A stretch of DNA of 64,000 nt. It comes from Thunnus maccoyii (lineage: Eukaryota; Chordata; Actinopteri; Scombriformes; Scombridae). The position numbers and the translations under genes are program-made. The stretch is taken from positions 20,054,425 through 20,118,424 of the forward strand of contig NC_056546.1 in NCBI RefSeq assembly GCF_910596095.1. The letters are read 5' to 3'. Of this stretch, positions 24,699 through 35,740 are shown piece after piece (the stretch's first letter is position 1; every line of letters starts with the position of its first letter). Under the pieces are notes generated by a model, which saw only the letters and a program-made list of their open reading frames with translations, made no database searches and was not told the DNA's origin.

Positions 24699-26273
24699 AT
24701 ACAGTGCTGTTTGAAAGTTTGTGAACCTTAAGAATTTTATGTATTTCTGCATAAATGACCTAAAACGTGATCAGATATTTACACAAATCCTAAAACTAGA
24801 TAAAGTGAACCCAATTAAACAAGACAAAAAAACAACAACAACCTTTTCATTTATTTTTTGAGGAAAAATATCCAATCTTACATATTTGTGTGAGGCAAAA
24901 GTATTTGATTGCCTTGCTTTCAGTAACTGGTATGACCCCCTTTTGCAGCAATAACTTCAACCAAACTTTTCCGGTAACTTTATCAGCTCTGCACATCAGC
25001 TTGGAGGAATTTTAGCTCATTCCTCTTTACAGAACAGTCTCAACTCAGGATGTCGGTGGGCTCCTTTGCATGAACTGCCAGCTTCAGGTCCTTCCACAGC
25101 ATTCCTATAGGATTAAGGTCAGGACTTTGACTCAGCCATTCCAAAACGTTATCTTTCTTCTGCTCTAACCATTCTTTGGTAGAACGACTTGTGTGTTAGG
25201 GTCGTTGTCTCATGACCCACTTTCTGTTGAGCTTCAGTTCACAGATAGATACTGTGACATTTTCCTATAGAATGTGCTGGTACAACTCAGAATTCATAGC
25301 TCCTTCAATGATTGCAAGCCATCCTGGTCCAGAGGCAGCAAAGCAGCCCAAACCATGATACTACCACCACCAAGTTTCCCAGGTGGGTTAAGGACCTTAT
25401 GCTGGAATGCAGTGTTTGCTCATCGCCAAACTTAATGCTTCTCATTCAAGCCAAAAAGTTCGATTTTTGGTCACATCCATCCACAGAATATTTTTCCAAT
25501 CACCTTCTGGCTTATCCACGTGGTCTTGAGCAAACCGTGGACGGCAGTAATGTTCTTTTTGGAGAGAAGTGGCTTTTTTCCTTTCAACTCTGCCATGCAC
25601 ACCATTGATGTTCAATGTTCTCCTGATGGTGAACTCATGAACATTGACTGTAGCCACTGCAAGGGAGACCTTTAGTTTCCTAGATGTTACCCTGGGGTCT
25701 CTTATGACCTCCCGGACTATTACATACCTGCTCTTGGTGTGACTTCTGTTGTTCGATCACTCCTGGGGAGGGTAACAATGGTGTTGAATGTCTTCAATTT
25801 GTACACAATCTGCCTGACAATCGACTGGTGGAGTCCAAACGCTTTAGAAATGGTTTTGTAGCCCTTTCCAGCCTGGTGAGCATTAACAACTTTTCTTCTA
25901 AAGGTCCTCAGACATATCCTTTGTTTGAGCCATGACACACAAACCTGTGTTGTGAAGCTCAGACTTTGACAATGAAGACCCAGATTTCTTCTCTTTTAAT
26001 AAGGCAGGGCCTCCCAGACTCACACTAGATTGTCATCCCATTGATTGAAACACCTGACTCTAATTTCCCCTTCCCCCTACTTTTGCCATGCACAAATATG
26101 TAACATTGGATCATTTTCCTCAATAAATAAACTAACAAGTGTAAAGTTTGTTTAACTGATGTCTCTTTATCTAGTTTTAGGACTTGAACGGAAATCTGAT
26201 CACATTTTAGGTCATATTTATGCAGAAATAGAGAAAATTCCAAAGGGTTCACAAACTTTCAAGCAGCACTATA
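24699..26273 (-). mobile_element. Decayed Tc1/mariner-family DNA transposon
   Basis: The ends are long terminal inverted repeats. The left end at about 24700 reads 'cagtgctgtttgaaagtttg' and the right end at about 26273 is its near reverse complement, with the similarity extending some 75 bp inward. TA dinucleotides flank both ends, as expected for Tc1 target sites. The minus strand retains pieces of transposase but with stop codons and frame breaks, so the copy cannot encode a working enzyme. It sits between the convergent receptor and gtf2a1l genes. Confidence 0.9.
25442..25938 (-). pseudogene. Broken Tc1-type transposase remnants
   Basis: Two separate minus-strand fragments survive. 25720-25938 encodes an N-terminal helix-turn-helix-like piece (AGKGYKTISKAFGLHQSIVR). 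25442-25657 encodes a middle piece ending in WKNILWMDVTKNRTFW, resembling the region before the first catalytic aspartate (usually W..V.F.DE.). The intervening frame is interrupted. No intact DDE catalytic triad can be read. Confidence 0.8.
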
Positions 26274-27528
26274 TTTGAGGATACTTTTTTTTTTTTTAAA
26301 GTTAGGTTGTTATGAGTGACACATGTCCAAATACATTACTCAGCGCCATCTTAGAAAGTGATGTAACTTTTTTGTCACCAGTGCAAACCTGTCCTGCACA
26401 AATAGGTTTTCTAGACAGGATTAAGGTCTTTTTTATGCTATTGTTTACTGTATTAATCTAATAAGGCAAGTATATAGGATGATGGACACAGCTTTGCATC
26501 AATTCAGCACACTCTGTGGTCAATGTATGCTCAATACATAGCTGTGGAAAATGGTCTTTCATTTACAAAACCTGGTGCCACAAATCCTCTGTATGTGGCT
26601 GAGAGCTATACATAATGCATGCGGGGAAATTCTATAAAATATTCTGTGTGGGAATCACACACTAGACACACAGTTTTGGACTAACAGGGAAAGATACAAT
26701 GACTGCACCAAAAGATGTTGCTCGAACTGTGACTTTGGAGCGTACAAGTGAATTAAAAAAAAAAAACAACTTCAGCAGCAAAATGATTTTTCCAGGGGTT
26801 TGTCACTTTGATTTCTTTGGGTTTTGATTTTTTTCTGGAGCTGTCACCACCCCTCCCACAAATTCTTCCATCTGTGATTAGCTGTGAGTAGCTGTGGGAC
26901 TAGTGCCCATCAAAACCACACTCAAAAAATTTATCAATTTTAGCATGCATACTGGCATTCATAAGTGCAATTAATTTTGTTTCATAACACTGATAACAAA
27001 AAATCATTTGACAACAAGGCACTGCAGGCTTTGTAGAGGGTTCCACAGAAAGAAAAGGGTTCATTGAATGCAACACAGCAGTACGGCTCGGTGTATTTGA
27101 TGCATGATTAAAGGCAAAACATTACAACGTTTGAAAAATCAAACAGCACATTGGGTACCATCAAAGCAACATGATCATGGCAGAAGAAAACACAACAGGT
27201 CAAATCGTGTTTTGCTCCACTAATGAAGAAAACTAACATAAATTCATGCTGTTTGTCTCAGTACTTTGAATTCACAAGCACTGATGTAAGTAATTGGCTG
27301 TAGCATTGAAAATGACTAGCAGTACGCTCTGATAATTGCTGTGATAACATAGTGACAAAACAAAAAAACTAAAGTATCAGTAATTTTGCACAGCGGTGTC
27401 TTAACTGCCTGCCTTGAGAGCAAAATTACACCACCAAGAGGTCTACATTTACTGATTGTTTTCCCTTTTAAATTATTGTTTCCTCTTTCAACAGGATTAT
27501 CTGATCTGTCCAGGAGAACTAAAGCTCA
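26274..27528. other. Spacer between the Tc1 element and gtf2a1l
   Basis: AT-rich sequence with no recognisable exon. It should contain the 3' UTR of gtf2a1l on its right side, but I see no clear minus-strand AATAAA close to the stop codon. Confidence 0.45.
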
Positions 27529-30500
27529 TTACCACTCTGCCTCCCCAACAGCTTTAGAGAACACGTAGTCTCTTCCGCCATAACACATCACTCCATCTTT
27601 CAAATGGAACTTCCAGCGGTTCTTACTACGGTGAATCTGCAATGAAGAAAAAAAATGTACAATATTGTTTCATATACAGTTTTGTTGAGAGGCAGATAAT
27701 GGCCAGCAAAGAAGCAAAATGTTCTTACTTTGTCATACTGGCAAACAATTATATTGTCTGTGTCAAAGAGATCTGGGATGTCTTGTTCAATCACATCATC
27801 ACCTGAGTTCAAAGGATCCTGTATAACAGAAAGTGGGTTGTGGGAAAACATCCATCAGAAACTGTTAAAACATGCAATCACGTTCATGCTGTTGATAAAA
27901 TATACATGCTGCTTCCAAAAAGTGCCTCCCCTGTAGGAGAGGAAGCAGAGTTCAACTACAGTTTTCTTTTTAAGGACTTTAATGGTAAAAAAAATAAATT
28001 GCAACTCATGAAAATGTATGTTACTCTCACTGTCTCTTACCTCCTCCTCTACATCAGCGAGCTCATTGGCTCCTTCGCTGTCACTGCTGGAGGAGATGCT
28101 GTTACCGCCACTGCTTCCGTCTCCTTCCTGCAGGGCCTTTATGGCCTCTGCGTTGATTATACCCAGAAAGTCGTTCTCTTCTAGAGGAACTCGCTCTTCC
28201 TCCTCGATGTCAGAGTCGTCTGCGGGACCATCCAGCTGAACGATGTCTGACAGTTCACTGTAGTTATAGTCCAGGTCCAGCTTAGGAGAATGAGAATCAG
28301 CTTTATTGGCATAGTGCGTTTACACATTTAAGGAATTTCTTTTAATGTACTTACACAAAATAACAACAATCTTCAGAAATGAAATGAAACCCTTTCTGTG
28401 GATTGTAAAGAGGATACAAATAATACAAAGAAGTGAAGAGTGCCGAGATAAATATTAAATGGTAAAAAAAGTAACATGTTACTTTATATACATATAGTAC
28501 TATAGGCGGTTATGGACACTATATAGAGCCTGTTCAAATACACAGTAATGAGTGAAATGTATTGCACATTTTGTATTTTAAACTAAAGAAAGATCATGCC
28601 ATGGTATATAATAGTTATGATAATCAGTAAATGGAAGTTTGCAAATAACTGCTATAATAACAATACTATTCTTTGAGTAATTTGAGATTGCTCACCTGAT
28701 AGCACAGCAGTCTCAGGCATTTGAGGTGAGTAATTCATGTGATTAATTTGTAATCAACAAACTTTAACCTGAGAAAGCTTAATATTAATGCTGAATTTAT
28801 CATACATGGAAAAATTCAGTTGAATTGAAAGGTGAACTAACTATACTAACAATTTAGTATTACACTTCCACAAGGTGTGAGAACTCGTGAGATAAAAAGA
28901 AGAATAGTATGATCAAAGTCATTGCAGCCTAGGCAGATATACAGAGATATCCTGACTGGTATTAAGATAGGCTCTGTATCCAGATAGAGGGAAACCAATG
29001 TTAAGATGTTAAATCTGTATGCTATCAGATCGGCTGCATCTGGAGGTGGTCTGGCTCAGATTGTGATCAGATCTCAGTGGGGAGTTAATGCAACCTGTAC
29101 AGTCTGACCAAAGAGATCTCAGTCAACTCTGCCTCATCCTGCTGAGTGAGACAGGCAAAAAGGTACCAACATGGCAAAGAAAAGATAAGTAGAGCCCAAG
29201 TAGCGGCAACACTTCCCATGACCTGTGCTGCACTATGTTTAATTAACACGAGAGAACTTATATAAGCATATCTTAATAATTTTCCTCAGACTTAAGTCAT
29301 CATACAACTGTTTTCATAGGGTGAGTTGTACTCCTCATGATGAGTAAACTGTGTATAAAATCTGTGGAGTGCCCCTTTAACAACCCATTCCTATCTCTGT
29401 TACCAGTATTTCCTTAAAAAGGCAGATATTCTCTTCAAATTACCCCAAGAATGGCGTCGGACTGGCTGTCAGTCTTCACGGGAGCAAGATTTCTCGCCCT
29501 TATGGCTTTTTCTCTCTCCTCCTCGATCACCTCTTTGAGAATGTCATCTATGTCTCTGGTCTTTAATTGAGTCGTCTGTGTCAAAGCCTCCTCAGTGCTG
29601 ATCTGGAAGTCTAATAACTGACTGCAGGGCGAGGAGGTCATACTGAGGTTTACGGGCTCTGTACTTGGCTCATCCTCTTCCGTTGTGACGTCTGGCTCTG
29701 GAGAGGGAGCTGCCTGAGGTGGCAAGGTCTTGGCTACAGGAACTTGTGGCTGCAGGGGAAGGCTGCTTTCCTGACTGGGGGGTAAAGTGGTGTTTGGCTG
29801 TGGCGGCTGAGTGACAGAAGCAGCTGGCACAGACAATGGCCCCAACTCCTGAGGACGAGCGGGATTGGGTGGGACTGTAGCTGACTGAGGGTCCGGAGCT
29901 CCCTGTGTGGGTTGGGATAAAGGTTCCTGACCTGCCAGGGCCTGAGTGACCACTACAGGGACGTTGACCTTGTAAAGTTGACCTTAGTGAGACAAAAGGG
30001 AAGAGTGACTTGTGTATTTTTTCTTTACCTATTAGTCTAGTTTAAAAATTAAAATATATTTCGGCCCATTACAGGTGAAGTCATTGTGTACCAGAAGCTG
30101 TTTGCAGGGTGACTCCAGCTGGTATCTGCACAGGGTAGGATAACCCAGCAGGGAGAGAGAAAGTAGCGAGTGTCTCCGAGTTGTTCTGCAATTTAACATT
30201 ATGTGCAAAAAGAAAATTCAGCATTTTTTTTTTTTTTACAGTATACTGTAAAAAATAGTGGGCTAATCAAATATTTATGCAGATTCTTGTCTTAATGATG
30301 TTTATCTTTTATTAATGTGTTGACAGAATTGTATTTGGAATATTGTTTGGACCTAATGTTTGTATTTGATCATGTAAAGTTTTATATAATTGTGATAATT
30401 TAAGTCTATTAACTAACTACTCAACAGTGCAATACTGACTTTTTAAAAATGCATTCGTGACCATAAAGGAATAATTCAGCAGACATTTCGGGATATACAC

Positions 30501-33360
30501 TTATTTGCTTTCTTACCAAAAGTTAGAAGATAGCTTAGCTTAGCATAAAGACTGAAAATAAACAAACAAAATCCACCTATCAGCACCTCTAAAGCTCACT
30601 AATTAACATGTTAAATCTGCACAAAAAAATGACATCTTGTGGTTTCAGGGCAGTTATGTGTCAGACTATTTCTTGGCGGGGTGGAACTGAGGGGTTATCA
30701 ATCGTCTAACTATCAGCAAGAAAGCAAATAAACATATTTTCTAAAATGCTGAACTATCTCTTTAAGGTAAACTGGTCAGAAAGGTGATGTAAATTTTGAT
30801 GACACTTGCCTTGACTGGGAAACTGCGGATATTCTGACTTGCGGGGATCACAACTGAGGCTGGGAGCAGAAATAAGAAAAAAAAAAGTAGGTTAAACAAA
30901 AACCCAAAAAAATGAGTCGTTCTCCCTCTGCATTACTTCAGTTATGGTAGTTAGCACCCTTTATGTACATATTCATACAATACATATCTAAATTGAGAGC
31001 TAATCTACTGTAACATTACACACACTTGTATTTTTTCCCCCCATACAGGATACATTTAAAGTAACTGAACAATTTTTAAATTACAATCAGTGATAAGCTG
31101 CATGAACTAACTTCAGATCAGTTAAAATGTAATCCAAGGTTTACACTTATTCATTTGATAATGCTTTTGTCCAAAGCGAAGCACAAATGAGGTAGAAAGA
31201 TGCTTGTTTGTTGAGAAGCAATTAGTTCCCATCTATAGCGTGTTACCTGTGAGTTCTTGATCAGCCTGACTGTAGTTGGCTGGAAGCTGCAGCACAAAGT
31301 TGGATGTGTTGATGTTGTTTTTCCTGAAGTCTTCCATTGCTCTTGACTGCATCATCTTTGACTCCCAAAGCTGCACAGCAGAGGACACAGCAGTCTGTCT
31401 TCCTGCTATGGCGTATACTTCCTCGCTAGATGATTTAACTTTGATGTAACTGACAACCGGAGTCAAACTGAGCAATTTATTTCTTTTTAAAAAACGAAGC
31501 AAGGATTATATAGAATATAACTCACATGTCTTAAATCGTCCAGGGCGCGATCTTCAAGCCCTTCATCCAAGAAGAGCTCCCTCATACTCTCAATCACATC
31601 ATCAATTATAGACAAGTAGAGTTTGGCCTGTAATTATTCACAAAAACTGTAAATCTGCCGTGTATAGTTTCATGAACCAAACTCCATTCAAATATCTGCT
31701 ATATTTATGTGGTTTGTGGATGGCTGATGTAGACTCCTGCATCTGTATGTGACTCGGGCCATTTTCTAAACTTATAAAACTCAATCTTCATTTTAGAAGA
31801 CAGAACCTATAAAAAAAAGCTGTTTTTTTCTTGCTAAAATTTCATTACATCTCCAATCTCTCTCCACTGTGCATTTCTGTCAATTTAAGACTAACATTTC
31901 CAAGTTGAAAGCTAACTGAAACAAAATGTTTTATAATGAGACAAAAATGTATTTAATTATACTTTTTACACAGGGAGATATAGAAAGCCACATGCCCTAA
32001 TTGACAGATTTTTGGACGAGATTTAGTTTGACACCATGACGAATGAAGCTCCACGCAGCTATTCCAAATAAATTGCTTTGCTGAAAGTGCCATTTACCTC
32101 TGAATATAAATTGTGCTTTCATGAGTGTATTTAGGCTACTTAATGGAAACACTTGAAGCAAACAGCCGCTTTGCTCACCACTGGGCCTGTGTTGGTCAGC
32201 ATGATTCAAGGCAGAAATACCAGTGGACCGGTGATAATGGACTTCCATCAGCTTGAATAGCACGATACACGCAGTTAACAGCCACAAAGTCAAATTGTTT
32301 TGCCTGCAGCAGCTTGATGGAAAATGCACACACAGGTGATAGTAATCAAGCTCCACAGAGAGGAGTGATTGGAGCATGTTTACTTGGATGATGGTGAGGC
32401 AATGATGGTGATTCACTGCTTGGGAATATTTCCTGTCTTATTTCCATTCCCCTTATCTATTTAATTTATAAGATAAACTTAAAATACGGTTGGAATTGAC
32501 AATATAATTTAATTTAATACAATTTCACTGTGAGAACTTTGGTAACTTGCTGACTGTGTAGACCAAACCACATCAATTCTATGATAACATTTGAATCTTC
32601 CTCAAAACATTTGACCTCACCTCAGTTACTTTACTACAGCAATGAAGCTCACAAAATATACTCATTGTATGTATGAGTACACAAGTTATTTAACGGTTAG
32701 GTTAGTTATTAGGTACAAATTATATATTAAAAAAACAGTTAAGTGTTTAAGTTGGTTTAGTTGGTAAGTACAAACTCAACAGCCTATTGTTGGTTCATGT
32801 TTAGTTATTAATTTGCAAAGATTCTCAATAAATTAGACTCTTGACAATTCTTTAACAGACAGAAAATAGTTTTCAGTGTGTAGTTCTGTGTACGAGCATA
32901 TTGAGCAACCGTTCATTCTTTCTTTGAAACGGTTATGTAATTTGGTAGTGTACCAGAAATGTGCTTGTTGCAGAGCTTTTAAGAAACAACCTAATATGCT
33001 GACATGTAGTCTCACACACAAAACTACACACAAAACTACACACTGAAAACTAAGTATTTCCTGTCTGTTAAAAAATTGTTAAGTCTACTTTATTAAGAAT
33101 TTTTGCAAACTAACAACTATGTATGAACCCAAATAAAAGAAGTTGGCACTCCCAACTAAACCAACTTAACTTTTTTCTGTTTTTTTTTTTATATATAGTT
33201 TGCACCGTCCTTTCTGTAAAATGTTCTATCAATGAACTGCTAAATACCTGCAAATTACTCAGAAAAACTTCCAGGAAATTAGTATTAAATTAAAAGACAT
33301 GTACTGATGTGCTGATGTTACTTGCTTGTTGTGGTTGTCCAATCCCTCAAAGACTTCCAT
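27529..33360 (-). CDS. gtf2a1l: General transcription factor IIA subunit 1-like (TFIIA alpha/beta-like factor, ALF)
   Basis: The precursor of the large TFIIA subunits, which stabilise TBP on TATA DNA in the nucleus; the 'like' paralogue is germ-cell enriched in vertebrates. Exons in transcript order: 33322-33360 (proposed start), 31526-31627, 31247-31370, 30810-30859, 30092-30185, 29444-29982, 28041-28280, 27729-27818, 27529-27636; 461 aa against 478 in human. The N-terminal helical domain is AKLYLSIIDDVIESMRELF...LWESKMMQSRAMEDF. A proline/glutamine-rich middle and an acidic stretch follow. The C-terminal beta-barrel half is DPLNSGDDV...LFDTDNIIVCQYDK plus IHRSKNRWKFHLKDG, ending GEAEW. CYGGRDYVF in the last exon resembles ALF rather than GTF2A1. 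The intron after 30810 starts with GC. Exon 1 is uncertain: it is phase-compatible and ends CAA|GTAAC, but nothing else confirms it. Confidence 0.87.
28227..28238 (-). other. Putative taspase-1 cleavage motif QLDG in gtf2a1l
   Basis: The codons read Q-L-D-G (residues 331-334 of the model), followed by an acidic stretch. TFIIA alpha/beta precursors are cut between D and G of a Q-hydrophobic-D-G motif (QVDG in human). Leu at the second position fits the consensus, so cleavage into alpha and beta chains is plausible. Confidence 0.6.
28290..28560. repeat. 'AATCAGCTTTATTGGC' dispersed repeat beside a gtf2a1l exon
   Basis: It begins 'gaatcagctttattggca' at about 28293 and continues 'acacatttaaggaatttc'. 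The same start is found at 57875 ('gaatcagatttatttattgg', 'ataaggaattcagtg'). The repeat lies roughly 12 bp from the acceptor of the exon at 28041-28280, so it supplies part of that intron's 3' end. The right boundary is approximate. Confidence 0.55.
30462..30767. repeat. Foldback MITE-like element in a gtf2a1l intron
   Basis: The ends are 'ataaaggaataattcagc' and, at the other side, the near-complement 'gctgaactatctctttaagg'. 'acttatttgctttcttacca' is mirrored by 'agcaagaaagcaaataaaca'. It is longer than the related copy at 2451-2620. It fills about half of the GC-AG intron 30186-30809 and stops about 40 bp from the GC donor. Confidence 0.75.
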
Positions 33361-35740
33361 TCAACACAGAACTTTTCCACGTCTTCTTTTCTGCTTATTT
33401 TCAATAGAGAGGTTTCACTGCTGCACACTTTCCACAGCGCTGGGAGCCTTGTACAGTTTCTGATCCCATGAGTGTACAATACCAGGAGTTAAAAATATTT
33501 CACCCTTTACAAAACACTTCATTTTGAACTTGGTGCTCAATAGATTCATAGCAACAGCGGGAGCCATGACCCCTGCTTCCTCCGAGCATCTGTTAGGCGT
33601 TGTTGGCACCCTTTCAACATTGTAGGTTGAGTCCTCTGATGAGGATGAGAGTGTAGCAACATGAGATATTTCTGTGCATAATGCAGTTGCTGAGACCAAC
33701 AGGTACTTACCTGTCACTTCACTACAAAGCTACTCTGGGCTCAGATTGAAGATCTCCTATGAATTCTATGAGGGGAAGCAAAATTACAAGAAGATAAGAG
33801 TCTCCTTAGGCCCCTCTTGACCCATAATCGTACAACAAGACAAGGTTTCTTTAGCACTCTACATGACCCAAAACCTGCAGGTTGAAGCTTTGCTCAGTCT
33901 CATCACCTTAAGAGATAGTGTGAAAAGTTATCTGCTAAAAATATATATAACAGCGGTCTTGTTGCATGTCAGTGATGTAGTCACCAAGAGGCAAATTCAA
34001 TTCAGGGTGAGATACTTCACCCTTCTGTACTGTGTGCTATCAAACTATAACACAGTGTGCAGCACTTCTGAAAATCATTCCTTACAAATGATAGTTTATT
34101 GAGCAGCAGCCTGTCAGCACTTACTGCTGTATATCTCAGTCTTCAAAAAAAAAAAAACTGCAATGATGGTAAAAATTGATTTGAGTTGTGCTGTTTTGAC
34201 ACTATAATTACAATATGTTACTGTGATGTGTGTATAGTTCTTCAGGTTTATGGGGATACAGCTGAGGCTTAGTGTGGGCCGTCATGTGCAGTTTTTTTTT
34301 TTTTTAAAGCATTTTGACACTACAGCATGGCTTTCAAGGCAAAAATAAAACTGCCTACATACAGGTGTGTTGTATAGTGCTGGCAGTTTGTGCATAGATA
34401 TTGATTCTACATTTTTATTACATGACTGGTGATATTTTAGGGTTCATTGGTTTTACTGCAAACATCCAGTTTGACTGCTGTTGCTGCTGTTTGACTGTGG
34501 GAAACATTATTTTAAACAGAATCACATAATCATTATTCAGTAATTATGATGCATCCTGCAATTAAAGTGTTTTCATTTTACACTATACATGTGAAATATT
34601 AATAATCACCTTCTACATATGTGTATGTTTGTCATCTGTGAAGAAGTAAGACAAGTCATTCAGGTTTAATTCAGCTTTTACTCTTGATGTACATAATATC
34701 CAGCATAAGCCAGGTACCGCATAAAAGTCATCATTGAAGGCCTTATTGTTCACTATGAAGTTTCACCATTTTTTGTTGTTTTTTTAAACTTATTCACGAA
34801 CCAGAGGCAAAAAAAAGATCAAATAATAAACATTTGATTTGCTTAAATAAAGTTACAGTCCTCCAGAATACAACCTTAGTATGAAGTCAAAGGTCAGCTC
34901 AAGGTAAGCAGCAAAAGTAATGAGTTGCATTTCATGCAGAAAAAAAAGATGATATCTCACTTTAAAGGCAGCTTTAGTAATAAATTATATTGGGACCATA
35001 TGTTGCACATTTTTGTTAGTTTCAAATAGTGTTTATAAACGCACTTTGTTTGGAAAAAGTAAGACTGTCTGCAGCTGCTTTTTGGAACAATGCACTTCTG
35101 GCACAACATATTTAATGGTCTGCTGGTTGTCTTGTGTTGCTTTGACAAACCACATTATCAAAGTGTTGTTTGCCAAACATCTATACTCTGCAGAATATTG
35201 AGATGCTTAGAGCACAACACCAAAATACTATCTTGGCACTTGCACAGATTTTACTAGAAACATAGAGTCTTCAGAAATCTTGAAGCACAGTATGTGGAAT
35301 TCAAATATTTACATAAACTCGTTTAAATGTGCAACAAAGGGCCTAACTGCAAGAATGAATCGAAAATGTGCTTTTCTACAACACATTGAATACTGCTCAT
35401 TACTCAGGTTGTTTATCTCATACAGCCCATTTGGCATACATATATTCAGGCTGCCAATCATTCTGGAGGGCAGTGCAGATGATGCAAATGCAAGCTTATA
35501 TACAGTACTCATATAAACTGAAATTTTACAATTAAACTATTAAATGTAAAGTGCTAGGCAAAAGGACCGTGTTAAATTGTCTAAGAATTATTCAGTCTCA
35601 GTTAAGAATACAAAACCTCCATTGGAAATACTACCAGGCTACGTGTAATTAGATGAATTCGCCACCAGATATAAGCAGAAAGTCCCTCATCACCCTTGTT
35701 TTTTGTTCGTTTCTCTTCTTCTTCAAAGCTTCTTTAATCA
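33361..35740. other. Spacer between gtf2a1l and ston1, with a possible untranslated exon
   Basis: It must contain the 3' UTR of ston1 and the promoter of gtf2a1l, both minus strand. A perfect donor, CAG|GTAAGT, ends a candidate exon at 33711; the sequence before it (to about 33765) has no usable ATG and a 'cccctcatag' acceptor-like end. This may be an untranslated exon of gtf2a1l or of a ston1-gtf2a1l read-through. The rest is AT-rich and featureless. Confidence 0.4.

Noticed and set aside
31997-32416. 139-codon minus-strand frame in the proposed gtf2a1l intron 1
   Set aside because: No similarity to a known family, lacks flanking splice sites that fit the gene, and composition is like the surrounding intron.
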